IMG/VR virus record: IMGVR_UViG_3300027833_000109
Location: 1-38,566 of that record
Source of the DNA: a virus
Length of the DNA: 38,566 nt
Strand: one strand, 5' to 3'
In this document: piece after piece, positions 1 to 8,800 of the stretch
Numbering within the stretch: the stretch's first letter is position 1
Layout: each line of letters opens with the position of its first letter
The notes under the pieces: generated by a model
Databases searched by the model: none
Seen by the model: the letters and a program-made list of their open reading frames with translations, nothing else
Told to the model about the DNA's origin: nothing
Position numbers and translations under genes: made by a program

Positions 1-226
1 TGCTGACGCTAACGTAGTTGGTGGACGTGCTCTGTTCTGTGGTGCTCAGGCTCTGGCAATGGCTGACATCGGTCTGCCTGAAATGGTTGAAGACACCTTC
101 GACTATGGCAACCAGTCTGGTATTTCTGTAGGCAAGATCTTCGGTCTCCGTAAGCCTAAGTACAACAGCGACATCAGTGGCTCTGTACAGGACTTCGGTG
201 TTATCGCTCTCGATACTGCCCAGTAA
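1..226 (+). CDS. major capsid protein, C-terminal fragment
   Basis: The window opens inside a + strand gene whose last 74 codons are read in frame from base 2 to a TAA at 224-226. The visible tail contains ALFCGAQALAMAD, then DYGNQSGISVGKIFGLRKP, and ends QDFGVIALDTAQ. This resembles the C-terminus of the N4 gp56/DUF4043 type of phage major capsid protein, which builds the icosahedral shell. A strong terminator follows directly, and adaptor and tail genes come next, the usual order after a capsid gene. The start, and the portal and terminase genes expected upstream, lie outside the window. The family call rests on the C-terminal pattern and position only. Confidence 0.65.
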   Translation, partial: ADANVVGGRALFCGAQALAMADIGLPEMVEDTFDYGNQSGISVGKIFGLRKPKYNSDISGSVQDFGVIALDTAQ

Positions 227-238
227 GCAAGACTAAAC

Positions 239-270
239 CCTCTCCTCCTTCGGGGGGAGAGGTTTCTTTT
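239..270 (+). terminator. Rho-independent terminator after the capsid gene
   Basis: A 10-bp GC-rich stem (239-248 with 253-262, one G-T pair) closes on a TTCG tetraloop and is followed by TTTCTTTT. It starts 12 bases after the capsid stop codon and probably reduces transcription from the abundant capsid message into the tail genes. Confidence 0.93.
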
Positions 271-286
271 TATATAGGACTTAATC

Positions 287-664
287 ATGAAGATTGTTAG
301 CAGTGAACCTTTAAGAGTCACCACCCTCGGCGGTACAGCAGTTTTGTTCGAAGCAGGTGTGCCACGAGAAATCGCCGAAGAGATCGGCTTATTAGCGATC
401 CAGATGGGCGCAAAAGAATACAACGACAAGTATGTCGAAGAAGAGTCAGCGGAAATCGTTGAGTTCGAAGAAGTAGTAGTACCGGAACAAGTACAACCAG
501 ATGAAGACTTAGTCACCTGTCTCGAGAAGATGATGGATGAGGGTGACCCCAAGAATTTTAAAACCGATGGCTACCCAAAAGCAGCAGCTGTTAATAAGGC
601 GCTGGGTAGAACGGTTGATACAGATGCCCGAGAAGCTGCTTGGGAATCAATACTTAACTCATAG
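287..664 (+). CDS. small acidic virion-region protein with HeH/SAP-like C-terminus
   Basis: A 125-residue protein starts at an ATG 8 bases after an AGGA element. Residues 1-45 look like a compact beta-rich domain (MKIVSSEPLRVTTLGGTAV...). Residues 50-80 are strongly acidic. The last 40 residues (DPKNFKTDGYPKAAAVNKAL, then ALGRTVDTDAREAAWESI) match the pattern of small helix-extended-helix/SAP-like domains that phages often place at the ends of head proteins. The gene sits between the capsid and the adaptor genes, so a head completion or decoration role is plausible. The function is not established from the sequence. Confidence 0.7.
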   Translation: MKIVSSEPLRVTTLGGTAVLFEAGVPREIAEEIGLLAIQMGAKEYNDKYVEEESAEIVEFEEVVVPEQVQPDEDLVTCLEKMMDEGDPKNFKTDGYPKAAAVNKALGRTVDTDAREAAWESILNS

Positions 665-673
665 GTATAAAAG

Positions 674-1360
674 ATGTCAGTAACAGTTCAAAGCGTTATC
701 GATAGAGTTCAATCTGTCTTACAAGACACTACTGGCGTTAGATGGCCCGTTACCAGCGAGCTTGTTCTGTGGGTCAATGATGCACAGCGGGAAGTAGCAT
801 TGCTAAAGCCTGATGCAAGCGCCGTGAACACGACCGTGACGCTTACCACTGGCACGAAACAAGAGATACCCAGTGCGGGTAACCGCCTGCTAAAGGTCGT
901 ACGCAACATGTCTGCTGCGAGTGGCGGTACTGGCGCACGGGCTGTCAGACTTGTGGACCTCGCTGTGCTAGATTCTCAAAGCCCTAGCTGGCATGACCCT
1001 ACCGTGACTGGTGATGCTGCCCACACGAATATCGTGAAGCACTACGCTTATGAAGAGTCGAACCCCAGGAATTTTTATGTGTATCCTGGTGTAAGTGGCA
1101 ACTCATATGTTGAGCTAATTTACTCTGCGAACCCTGCGGCAGTCACACTATCTGACAACTTATCGATCCCCGATATATTCGCTAATGCCATTATGAATTA
1201 CGTGTTGTACATGGCCTACATGAAGGACGCCGAGTTCGCGGGTAACCAGCAGCGAGCTTCTAGCCACTTCCAGTTATTTACAACTTCTGTAACCGGCAAG
1301 GGCCAGATTGACGCAGTCAATAATCCAAACCTTGAACGCAGAGCCCCGATGGGAGCATAA
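674..1360 (+). CDS. head-tail adaptor protein (DUF6682-like)
   Basis: A 228-residue protein. Its N-terminus (VQSVIDRVQSVLQDTTGVRW, then LVLWVNDAQREVALLKPDA) is the typical opening of phage adaptor proteins that sit under the portal and join the head to the tail. A helical segment with NAIMNYVLYMAYMKDAEF follows near residues 170-190, and the protein ends with a basic tail. It lies between a head protein and a second adaptor-like protein, separated by 9 and 3 bases, so the three are probably one transcript. The family name is from pattern recognition. The adaptor role is well supported by order and N-terminal sequence. Confidence 0.7.
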   Translation: MSVTVQSVIDRVQSVLQDTTGVRWPVTSELVLWVNDAQREVALLKPDASAVNTTVTLTTGTKQEIPSAGNRLLKVVRNMSAASGGTGARAVRLVDLAVLDSQSPSWHDPTVTGDAAHTNIVKHYAYEESNPRNFYVYPGVSGNSYVELIYSANPAAVTLSDNLSIPDIFANAIMNYVLYMAYMKDAEFAGNQQRASSHFQLFTTSVTGKGQIDAVNNPNLERRAPMGA

Positions 1361-1363
1361 CGC

Positions 1364-2047
1364 ATGGCGATTTCTTATGAGACGCTACTCCCCGAAATAC
1401 TCCCGATGGTCCCAGGGTGCCCCGATACCCTGATCGAAAATAATATTCGATCAGCAGTTATCGAGCTTTGTGAGCGCGCGGGCGTGTATCAGGCTGAGTT
1501 AGACCCTGTGACTACGGTTTCAAATATCTACGAGTACGACTTAGAAGCCCCAACAGGTACTTCGGTACGAAAGGTTTTGTGGGTTACTCATCTTGGCAAA
1601 GATTTAGAACCAATCACTACGACGCTGCTCGAGCAGCGGTTGCCGAAGTGGCGCGAAGAGTCAGGAGTTCCTGAGTACTTTGTCCAACAGAACTCAGCAG
1701 CGTTCATTCTTGCGCCGATACCTTCAGACACAGTTGTAGGTAGCACTATAGTTCGCGCAGTTCTGAGACCGACTCACACGAGCACGGCATGTGACAACGA
1801 CGTAATGAATGATTATCGAGACACGATCGTTAACGGCGCTCTGTTTCGTTTGCTAAGAATCCCAAACAAAGACTGGTCTGACCTACAAGGTGCATCAGTC
1901 TATGGACAGTTATTCAATCAAGGTGTCGAGGATGCGGAACGCAGAGCGCGCAATGCTGACACCGCAGTTCGCAGGAGTGTTAGATATGGCGGAAGCATGG
2001 CAGGAGCCTGGCGTACGAGACGCAGAAGATACGGCCACGGCGGATAA
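1364..2047 (+). CDS. second adaptor/tail-tube-A-like protein
   Basis: A 227-residue protein beginning MAISYETLLPEILPMVPGCP, followed by IENNIRSAVIELCERAGVYQ. This is the arrangement of phage adaptor or tail-tube-A proteins whose N-terminal helices contact the portal ring. The central part is rich in beta strands. The last 20 or so residues are arginine-rich and overlap the next gene by 62 bases, so the C-terminus may be less conserved. It probably forms a ring of the short tail with the preceding adaptor. A generic virion structural protein is the alternative. Confidence 0.65.
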   Translation: MAISYETLLPEILPMVPGCPDTLIENNIRSAVIELCERAGVYQAELDPVTTVSNIYEYDLEAPTGTSVRKVLWVTHLGKDLEPITTTLLEQRLPKWREESGVPEYFVQQNSAAFILAPIPSDTVVGSTIVRAVLRPTHTSTACDNDVMNDYRDTIVNGALFRLLRIPNKDWSDLQGASVYGQLFNQGVEDAERRARNADTAVRRSVRYGGSMAGAWRTRRRRYGHGG

Positions 2048-2444
2048 ACCAGCCTATGCCCAAGTACGTGATGAGTGGTGTTGGGTAAAAGGCGGTATAG
2101 AAGAAATTCTAGCTGAGCAACCTCAGCTTACGTTTAGACCAGAGGACGTTTATGCGGCTTGTCTAAACGGGGAAGCCCACCTTTGGGTAGCACCAGAGGG
2201 CTTTGTAATCACCACTACAGAGGTGGACGAGTTTACGGAGGCCAAGACATTTTTTGTGTGGCTCACATGGGCAAAAAAGCGCGGAGAAAATTGTGGGCTC
2301 AAGTACTACACCTTCTTCGCTCAAGTAGCCAAAGAAAACGGATTCTCAAACATAGAAGTCAGAACGCCTATCAGGGCGCTAGAGAACAAGTTAGTGGCCG
2401 AGGGTTGGAAAAAAGACACCGTTATTTTTACGAGAGATGTGTAA
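1986..2444 (+). CDS. GNAT-like acetyltransferase-fold phage protein
   Basis: A 152-residue protein. The start at 1986 is chosen because AGGAG at 1973-1977 lies 8 bases upstream; longer in-frame starts run through the preceding gene. The fold pattern is GNAT-like: an N-terminal helix (VKGGIEEILAEQPQLTFRPE), strands EAHLWVAPEGFVITTTEVD and KTFFVWLTWA, then a helix and strand near the end (FAQVAKENGFSNIEVRTPI, AEGWKKDTVIFTRDV). Many phages carry such a protein between adaptor and internal virion genes, with unknown substrate. The stop overlaps the next ATG by one base (TAATG), indicating coupled translation. Confidence 0.65.
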   Translation: MAEAWQEPGVRDAEDTATADKPAYAQVRDEWCWVKGGIEEILAEQPQLTFRPEDVYAACLNGEAHLWVAPEGFVITTTEVDEFTEAKTFFVWLTWAKKRGENCGLKYYTFFAQVAKENGFSNIEVRTPIRALENKLVAEGWKKDTVIFTRDV

Positions 2445-3136
2445 TGGGTAGCAAACCAAAGAAATCAGAGTATAAGCCATCAGCTGCGGAGAAAGCGTCT
2501 GCAGCTGTTGCGTTGGCGGAGCATAGATACTTCAAAGAAAAGTACGACCCTTTGCTACAGAAGATGAGAGATGCGTCGAAGAATGATGACTCGGCAGATG
2601 TGCTGCGTGGCCGCGCTAACGCCGATACCATGCAAACTCTGGCGGGGGGCGCAAGCTATGACCGTGCAGTTAATGCGGCGAGCGGGGGTTCGGAAGCTCA
2701 AGCATACCAAGCTCAACTAGCCCAAGCCGATAAAGCGGGCCTCAAGATTAAAAATGATATGCAACTCGGTGTCCTGGGCACGGCGCGTGGTCAAGCAGCT
2801 GATGCGCAAACAGGTATGGCTGCAGCCGCAAACATGGGCGCATCTCGTGTGCTAACCAAAGCGGCCGCTAAGCAACAAGTGCGGGCGGCTAAGACTGCAG
2901 CAGCTGGGCAAATCGGCACATCACTGATCATGCAGGGCGCTAAGAATATGCAGTCTGGTGGCGAAGTTAAGATGCAGGCCGATGGCAAAACCCCAATGAA
3001 AGACGCAAACGGGAACGTCATGCGAACCGAGAAAGGCTCGTTTTTCACCCCGCGCGATGACGACGGTAACAAGGTGCAAGGCTTCGGTAATCGTCTCGGC
3101 TATTCCGATTTCTTCAGCACTAACCCATACAACTAG
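2444..3136 (+). CDS. alanine-rich helical virion protein, unrecognised
   Basis: A 230-residue protein starting at the ATG that overlaps the previous stop by one base. It is rich in Ala, Gln, Lys and Gly and mostly predicted helix (KASAAVALAEHRYFKEKYDP; residues about 75-160 are Ala/Gln rich). It ends in a more polar region with a TNPYN terminus. No catalytic motif or membrane segment is apparent. Its place just before two other helical, Ala/Gln-rich proteins and the giant protein is where T7-type phages encode internal core proteins ejected with the DNA. That role is inferred from position and composition only. Confidence 0.6.
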   Translation: MGSKPKKSEYKPSAAEKASAAVALAEHRYFKEKYDPLLQKMRDASKNDDSADVLRGRANADTMQTLAGGASYDRAVNAASGGSEAQAYQAQLAQADKAGLKIKNDMQLGVLGTARGQAADAQTGMAAAANMGASRVLTKAAAKQQVRAAKTAAAGQIGTSLIMQGAKNMQSGGEVKMQADGKTPMKDANGNVMRTEKGSFFTPRDDDGNKVQGFGNRLGYSDFFSTNPYN

Positions 3137-3145
3137 GAGTCAAAT

Positions 3146-3679
3146 ATGTCTACCACCGCACTCCCATCTGTATCCGATCCTGACAAGGTGTACGCGGATA
3201 TAACGCGTAACGAATACCTTGATTACAAAAAGAACTACGGCGAATTCGAGCAAGAGCTGCTGGACCGCGCAGAGAACGATACGACGCTGATTGACGAGGC
3301 AAAGGTTAACGCAACAGGCGCTCAGGGTTTGATGAGCGGTATTGCAGACCGTAACGCAGATCGCTATGGGGTTCCTCTGACGCCCGCACAACGCCAGCAG
3401 CAACGGCGGGGGTTACGTCGTCAGAATACCCTCGGGTACGCACAGTCTGTTAACGATGCTCGTATTGCTCAAAAAGAACTAAACCAAGCAGTTATTGGCG
3501 ACTTGATCAATATCGGCCAAGGCGTAAACCGTTCCTCGTTGGGGCAGTTGCAAGGCGCAGCGCAAGGCGCAACGCAGCGTAAGAACGCTTACGACCAAGC
3601 TAGAGCTGCATCTAAAGCACAAACAATAAGCACAGTTGGTGGCCTCGCATCGGCAGCTATCTTTGCGTTCGCATTTTAA
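3146..3679 (+). CDS. internal virion protein candidate with hydrophobic C-terminus
   Basis: A 177-residue protein preceded by AGGAGTCAAAT-ATG, a good ribosome site. It is mainly helical and rich in Gln, Ala and Arg, with a proline-containing turn (GVPLTPAQRQQQRRGLRRQ) near residue 80. It ends in the hydrophobic stretch STVGGLASAAIFAFAF, which could insert in a membrane. This size, composition and C-terminus resemble the small internal virion proteins of podoviruses such as T7 gp14, which form part of the ejection channel. The similarity is in architecture, not in recognisable motifs. Confidence 0.55.
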   Translation: MSTTALPSVSDPDKVYADITRNEYLDYKKNYGEFEQELLDRAENDTTLIDEAKVNATGAQGLMSGIADRNADRYGVPLTPAQRQQQRRGLRRQNTLGYAQSVNDARIAQKELNQAVIGDLINIGQGVNRSSLGQLQGAAQGATQRKNAYDQARAASKAQTISTVGGLASAAIFAFAF

Positions 3680-3690
3680 GGTAACGAACT

Positions 3691-5886
3691 ATGTCTCTTT
3701 TAGAAGGCTCTTTAGCAGCATTACAAACAGGCCAACAAACGTTCGCGAATCAATACGACAAAAGGCGGCAGCGCGAAGCCCTTAAAATTAATCGTGAGCA
3801 GCAAGACAACTACAACGCAGAGGCTGCACGCATAGCGCGAAAAGATAAAGCGCGGAGTACTGTCGGCAACGTCAACGCGGCTATTGGTCAGGGTAAAGAG
3901 TGGAATAAGACAGACGGGCTAGCGTTACTTGAGCAGCGCCCCGAACTTGCTATCGAAATGTTTAACGATGACGCAAGTCAAGAATACCGCAAGTTTACGA
4001 ATGAAAACGGAGAAACCGTTGGTTCTACCGTAGTGCGCGTCGACAAGAATGCTGACGGCTCATACACACCCATGGTCGAGCGGTTTGACACGAAAGAAAT
4101 TGTGCCCATGACCGTTGGCCGAAGCGCCGAAAATACGGCAGTAGTAAAGCTCTCCCCAGAAGACGTTCAGAATACTATAAATTCACGTTATCAAGCGGCA
4201 ATCACTGACGGTGGTTTAGAAAACACTAGCAGCTTTCTATCTACTGCACAGGGTATCGTTGCTAACAGAGCTAAGCAGGCGTCGCTGGACCTCGCGACTC
4301 AGAAAATTGTAAATCAAGACGAGCGCGCGCAGTTTTATCAGCAGATAAATAATATTGATATTGAAGAAGACGGCGCTGTTGATGCTCTCTTGAGTGTGTT
4401 CAAGAGCGTTGGCGGAGATCCTGAAGCGCTAAAAGCTGAAGGCCAGGCCGCTGCAAACGAGGTGTTTGCTCAGAACCTCGAAAAAACTGATGCCTTTGCT
4501 GAAGGTTCGCTCGGAGAACGTCTACAAGCGGCTGGCGTAACACGGGAGAAGTGGGAAGCACTAACACCAGAAGAACAAGCAGAAGTCGCTGAAAGGTTGC
4601 AGGCAGGCCAGGACAAGAGCAAGTTGTTTGACGAGACAGTCGGGGCCGTAGGTGCTCGCCTTTATGATCTGGGCACTGCCCCTTTTGAAATGGCAGCTGA
4701 AGGTTTTGAGTCTCTTCAAAAAAGCTGGCTAGGGCGAAAGCTGGGTATGTCAGAGGTCACTGACTTTAACAATGAGAGCCCGAATTACGGGGAACGCGTT
4801 GAGGCAAACGAAGCAGCAATCAGGCGTGAGTCGACACCGATCACAGCCGATCGCATTGATGCAATGTACAACCCTCCTACTACCAAGACGCAGCCAGGCC
4901 GTGTACCGAAAGGCACAGGCGTGGGCGGACCAGCACCGACTCCTTCAGATCCAGTTATTGCGCCCCCTCCATTTGAACTTACAGCTGAGAATGTGCGGGA
5001 TGCCATATTGAAAAAGACAGCTAACCCGACAGATGAACAGAAAACTCAGATCAATACCTTCTTGAAAGCCAAAGGTATTGATAACGACGCTCAGCTTGAG
5101 GCCGCGCTAAAGCGGGGAGAGATAAACCGTCAAGAGGGTCTGATGCTCGGTTGGGTGTTAGGCGCTACCGCTGAAGGCGACACCAATGTAAAAGCTGGTA
5201 TTGCTCAAAACATCGAGAACCTGATTGATCGTGGAGATCAAGACGTAGGCACGTTGCAGCAGGCGCAACTTGAATCCGCCCAAGCGCAAGGCGCTGCTGC
5301 TACTAGTCAAGCACAGACTGCCTACGCTAAATTCCAGCTTGAAAACAAAAGGTATGACAGTACTCAAGCAGAAGCACTTGCTCAAACAGGTGCTGACGCC
5401 TTTCTGAAAATCCAGCAGGAGTTGGGTTTGATGGATGAAAATGGTGAGCCTACCGACAATGATTTTGAGGCGAACGACAGCCAGACGCTGAAAATAGCTC
5501 GGCGCATCCCAGGTTTCACAAAACGTTTGATGCGCGCTCAAGGCCCTCTAGAAGCGGAAGCTGGCATGGTTGCCTTGAACGGAATGCTGGGACTGTATAT
5601 GCAGGCAAAGGCAGCATCAGATCCGAATGGCATTCTTAGCGGCGAAAACTTTAAAGATATATTTAGACCAGAGCCAAATGGGTCTATCGATTTTGACGCG
5701 AATAACGTACGTGTTGCTGAGAAGAATGCCTCGGGCAACGTAACCAAAATCGCTTATGTGCGCGACGGAGTACTGAGTCAGGCAGTTACTGTTTCAGATT
5801 TAAAAGCCGATGAAGCTAGCGTTGCAGGCTTGTTGATAGCCGCTGCGAAAAAGAACGAAGAAAACGGCAAAACCGTCCCTAAATAA
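3691..5886 (+). CDS. large helical internal virion protein candidate
   Basis: A 731-residue soluble, mostly helical protein. The N-terminal 70 residues are highly charged (KRRQREALKINREQQDN). A long low-hydrophobicity body follows, with a proline-rich linker near residues 400-430 (GRVPKGTGVGGPAPTPSDP) that separates two helical halves. No enzymatic motif is visible. Gene order (small internal protein, this protein, giant lytic protein) parallels the gp14-gp15-gp16 ejection proteins of T7-type phages, so a role in the internal core and periplasmic DNA channel is a reasonable inference. It ends 11 bases before the giant gene. Confidence 0.55.
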   Translation: MSLLEGSLAALQTGQQTFANQYDKRRQREALKINREQQDNYNAEAARIARKDKARSTVGNVNAAIGQGKEWNKTDGLALLEQRPELAIEMFNDDASQEYRKFTNENGETVGSTVVRVDKNADGSYTPMVERFDTKEIVPMTVGRSAENTAVVKLSPEDVQNTINSRYQAAITDGGLENTSSFLSTAQGIVANRAKQASLDLATQKIVNQDERAQFYQQINNIDIEEDGAVDALLSVFKSVGGDPEALKAEGQAAANEVFAQNLEKTDAFAEGSLGERLQAAGVTREKWEALTPEEQAEVAERLQAGQDKSKLFDETVGAVGARLYDLGTAPFEMAAEGFESLQKSWLGRKLGMSEVTDFNNESPNYGERVEANEAAIRRESTPITADRIDAMYNPPTTKTQPGRVPKGTGVGGPAPTPSDPVIAPPPFELTAENVRDAILKKTANPTDEQKTQINTFLKAKGIDNDAQLEAALKRGEINRQEGLMLGWVLGATAEGDTNVKAGIAQNIENLIDRGDQDVGTLQQAQLESAQAQGAAATSQAQTAYAKFQLENKRYDSTQAEALAQTGADAFLKIQQELGLMDENGEPTDNDFEANDSQTLKIARRIPGFTKRLMRAQGPLEAEAGMVALNGMLGLYMQAKAASDPNGILSGENFKDIFRPEPNGSIDFDANNVRVAEKNASGNVTKIAYVRDGVLSQAVTVSDLKADEASVAGLLIAAAKKNEENGKTVPK

Positions 5887-5897
5887 AAGGTAATCGC

Positions 5898-8800
5898 GTG
5901 TCGAATCTTGGAGTTCGTAACAACAACTGGTTGAACATACGCTATAACCCCTCAAATGATTGGGTTGGACAAACGGGCGGCGATGCAAACAACTACGCAA
6001 TTTTTGACGATCCTGTAAGTGGCCTTCGAGCGGCTGACATTGTCCTTAAAAATTATGGGGCTAAGCATGGAATCGATAACCTCAATGAGGCTATCTACAG
6101 GTTTGCTCCCCCCGAAGATAATAACCCTACGCCTGTCTACGCCAAATTTGTTGCCGACAAAATGGGCATCAACCCTGACGACAAAATTGACCTAGCTGAC
6201 CCCAACATCCGCGAAAAAATGATCGCAGCTATGGTGCAGTTTGAATCACCTGATGCCACGAGTCTTTACTCGCCAACACTAATGGCGCAAGCCAGGGGTG
6301 TAAGTACTAGTGGAGTTACTAATACGACTGCGAGTACGCCAGCCAAGCAGGACGCGGTGTCTAATTTCTTCAATACAATGTTGCCCGCACAAGCTCGCAA
6401 ACCTGAAAAACCTGCACCTCGACAAACAACGTCTTCCGATGCAGTAGCTAGTTTTGTTGGGTCGCTAGGTAAAGATTCTGCTCTTGGGTTTGGTGATGTA
6501 GTGAACAGCGCTACTTACAACGCACCTATTGCCCCTTCAGGTTTAATAGAAACTTTCCAACGTGGCATGGCTTCTGGAGCGGATCAGCTGTCTGCCGATT
6601 TGAGCTATATGGGCGCAGCATATAGTGCGCTTGTCGGCGATCAAAAAGGCGTAGCAGCCTCTGTTGAGAATGCCCGAATCGCAGAAGAGTTCGCTGCAAT
6701 ACCGATGGAAGGGCTACAAAACTTTAGTGAGTTTATGGAGCAGCCGACAGTTGGGGGCGCGCTTGAACAGGCAGCTTCTGGTACGGGTCAACTGATGTCC
6801 AGTGTCGCTTCTACTATAACGGGCGCGGGAATCGGCAGCATCGCTATGTTCTTTGGTAAAGAAGGGCTAAAAGGCGCAGGTCGATCAGCAGCCAAAAGTA
6901 TTATTAAAGACTCCGTTGAAGCGACTGCAAAAAAGACAGCCACTCCTGATCAACAAAAGATTGCACAGGCCGCGTTCGAGGCTACAAAAGAAGCCCATGT
7001 TCTGGCACGCAACGGCTACTTGCGAAAGCGGTCTATACAGCAAGGTGCGCTTGGGGGCGCGGGTCTCTCCGAGTTCGCCCCGCTAACAGGTAGTAATGTA
7101 AGCGAAGCCTTGGAATCGGGGCGGGATATTGACAGGGCGCAAGCTGTGCGTGCTGGTTTGGTTGCGTTGCCACAGGCCGCCATCGGGGTATTTGGTGAAG
7201 CGGGTTTATTGAAACTGCTTAGTAGAGAAGCTGCTAGAAAGTCAGCTGGCCCCAACTCAGTGATGGGGCGCTTGGCCTCTGTGACAGGTAAAAATTTCGC
7301 AAAAGGTGCTGCACTAGAAGGCACCGCTGAGTTGGCGCAAGAAGAGATTGCGATCCGTAATCGTATGTCAATGGACGATAAGTTCACTGACGCTGATGCC
7401 AACTTACGTAGGCTCAACGCTCTGTTTGTAGGAAGCGTTGGTGGTGGTGCCCTTGCAGGCGGCGGTGCGGGCACAATGCAAGGCGTCCGAGAAGTAGCAG
7501 GTGGTAACTTAGTTAGCGGCGCTTCCTCGATAGCAGAGAAAGCGGCTGATATGTCTGACTCGATAAAAGAGTTCATGACGCGTGCTGATTCTACCCAAGA
7601 CATTGCAGACGTAGACGTAGACCAGACTTCACAAGAATCAGAGCGTGACATCAACGCGCAGCTTTTAGCTATGCTTGACCCAAGTAGCTCGAAAGAAGCT
7701 GTATGGATTTCGGGCACTGAGCCCGACCCACGTTACGCGAAGCGTAGAACGCCAAGAAAGATTGATATCAACGGGCAGGTTGCCTACGCAGCTTTTGTGC
7801 CAGGTCGCGGCACAATTATTTCTACAGACATTGACGTAGTCAACAGTGTTGTAAAAGGCGGCGCTACTGACTCAGTCCTATCAGCTGCACTAGGTTATAG
7901 CGCGACTAAGACTGGTGGTGAGACTGCGGTCTTCCGTGTGTATGACGCTGATGGCGGAATAGTATCTGAAGAAGCCGTAACCGTTGAGCCAGACGCTGTT
8001 AAAGCAGCGCAAGCCGCAGCCGAAAAGATAATGCCTGAAGGCGGTCGTGTTGAGTTCATGTCCACTGAAGATGCTATGGCTGATCGCGCGCGCCGTGCTG
8101 ACCCAGATATCCGCTTCATGGAAGACGATGACGATGTTGATGTTATGGAGCAGGATCAAGATGCGAACGAGCAGGTTGGAGACAACGAGTTTGAACCGGA
8201 AGTACGCGTTCACACCTTCACTAACAAAGGCAAAATCTTTGAGTCGTATCAAGGTGTAGATGGCGAGAACACTTTTGACGGTATTAATGAGGCACGTGAA
8301 AACTACATAGAGACCTTTGGCGAGACAGACTTTAGCAACCCTTTAAATGCGCGTATGGGTAAAAGCATGCTTAACACTGCGGCTAGCTTGCAACGCGCTA
8401 ACCCAGATGAGCTAGTAACCGTTCGTCCAAATGCGGATGGCACTTTCCGTATTGAAATTGAGACTACTCCTGACACCCAGATGATTAGGTTTCGGGACGG
8501 TAAAAACGGTACGCAAGAGCTATCTATGTCGCAGTTTCTCACCCGTTCGCTTAACAAAGCAGCGCGAAGCCTGCCTAAATTTAGAACAGTTAATGTAAAG
8601 GCCCCTAACAGGGAGAAAAAAGTAGCAGTAAATCCTGTAGATCTTATGAACTCAGGCCGCCGGATCGTTGAGTCCAATGACCCAGCGAGTGGGTTTATGG
8701 GCGGTGGTGCGTTCCAGTCTTCTCAGCAAGGCATCTTTGCAATGCTGTCAGAACTACAAATGCGCGGATATGAAGTGGATATAGGAGGTGTGCCGCTTCT

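Noticed and set aside
2159-2443. An N-terminal extension of the 2444-3136 gene
   Set aside because: It lies out of frame over the GNAT-like gene, which has a strong ribosome site. The start at 2444 overlaps the previous stop and gives a coherent protein.
7016-7717. A 233-residue reading frame opposite the giant gene
   Set aside because: It is serine- and alanine-rich shadow sequence antisense to a long coding frame, with no ribosome site or family pattern. Similar antisense frames across the structural genes were rejected for the same reason.
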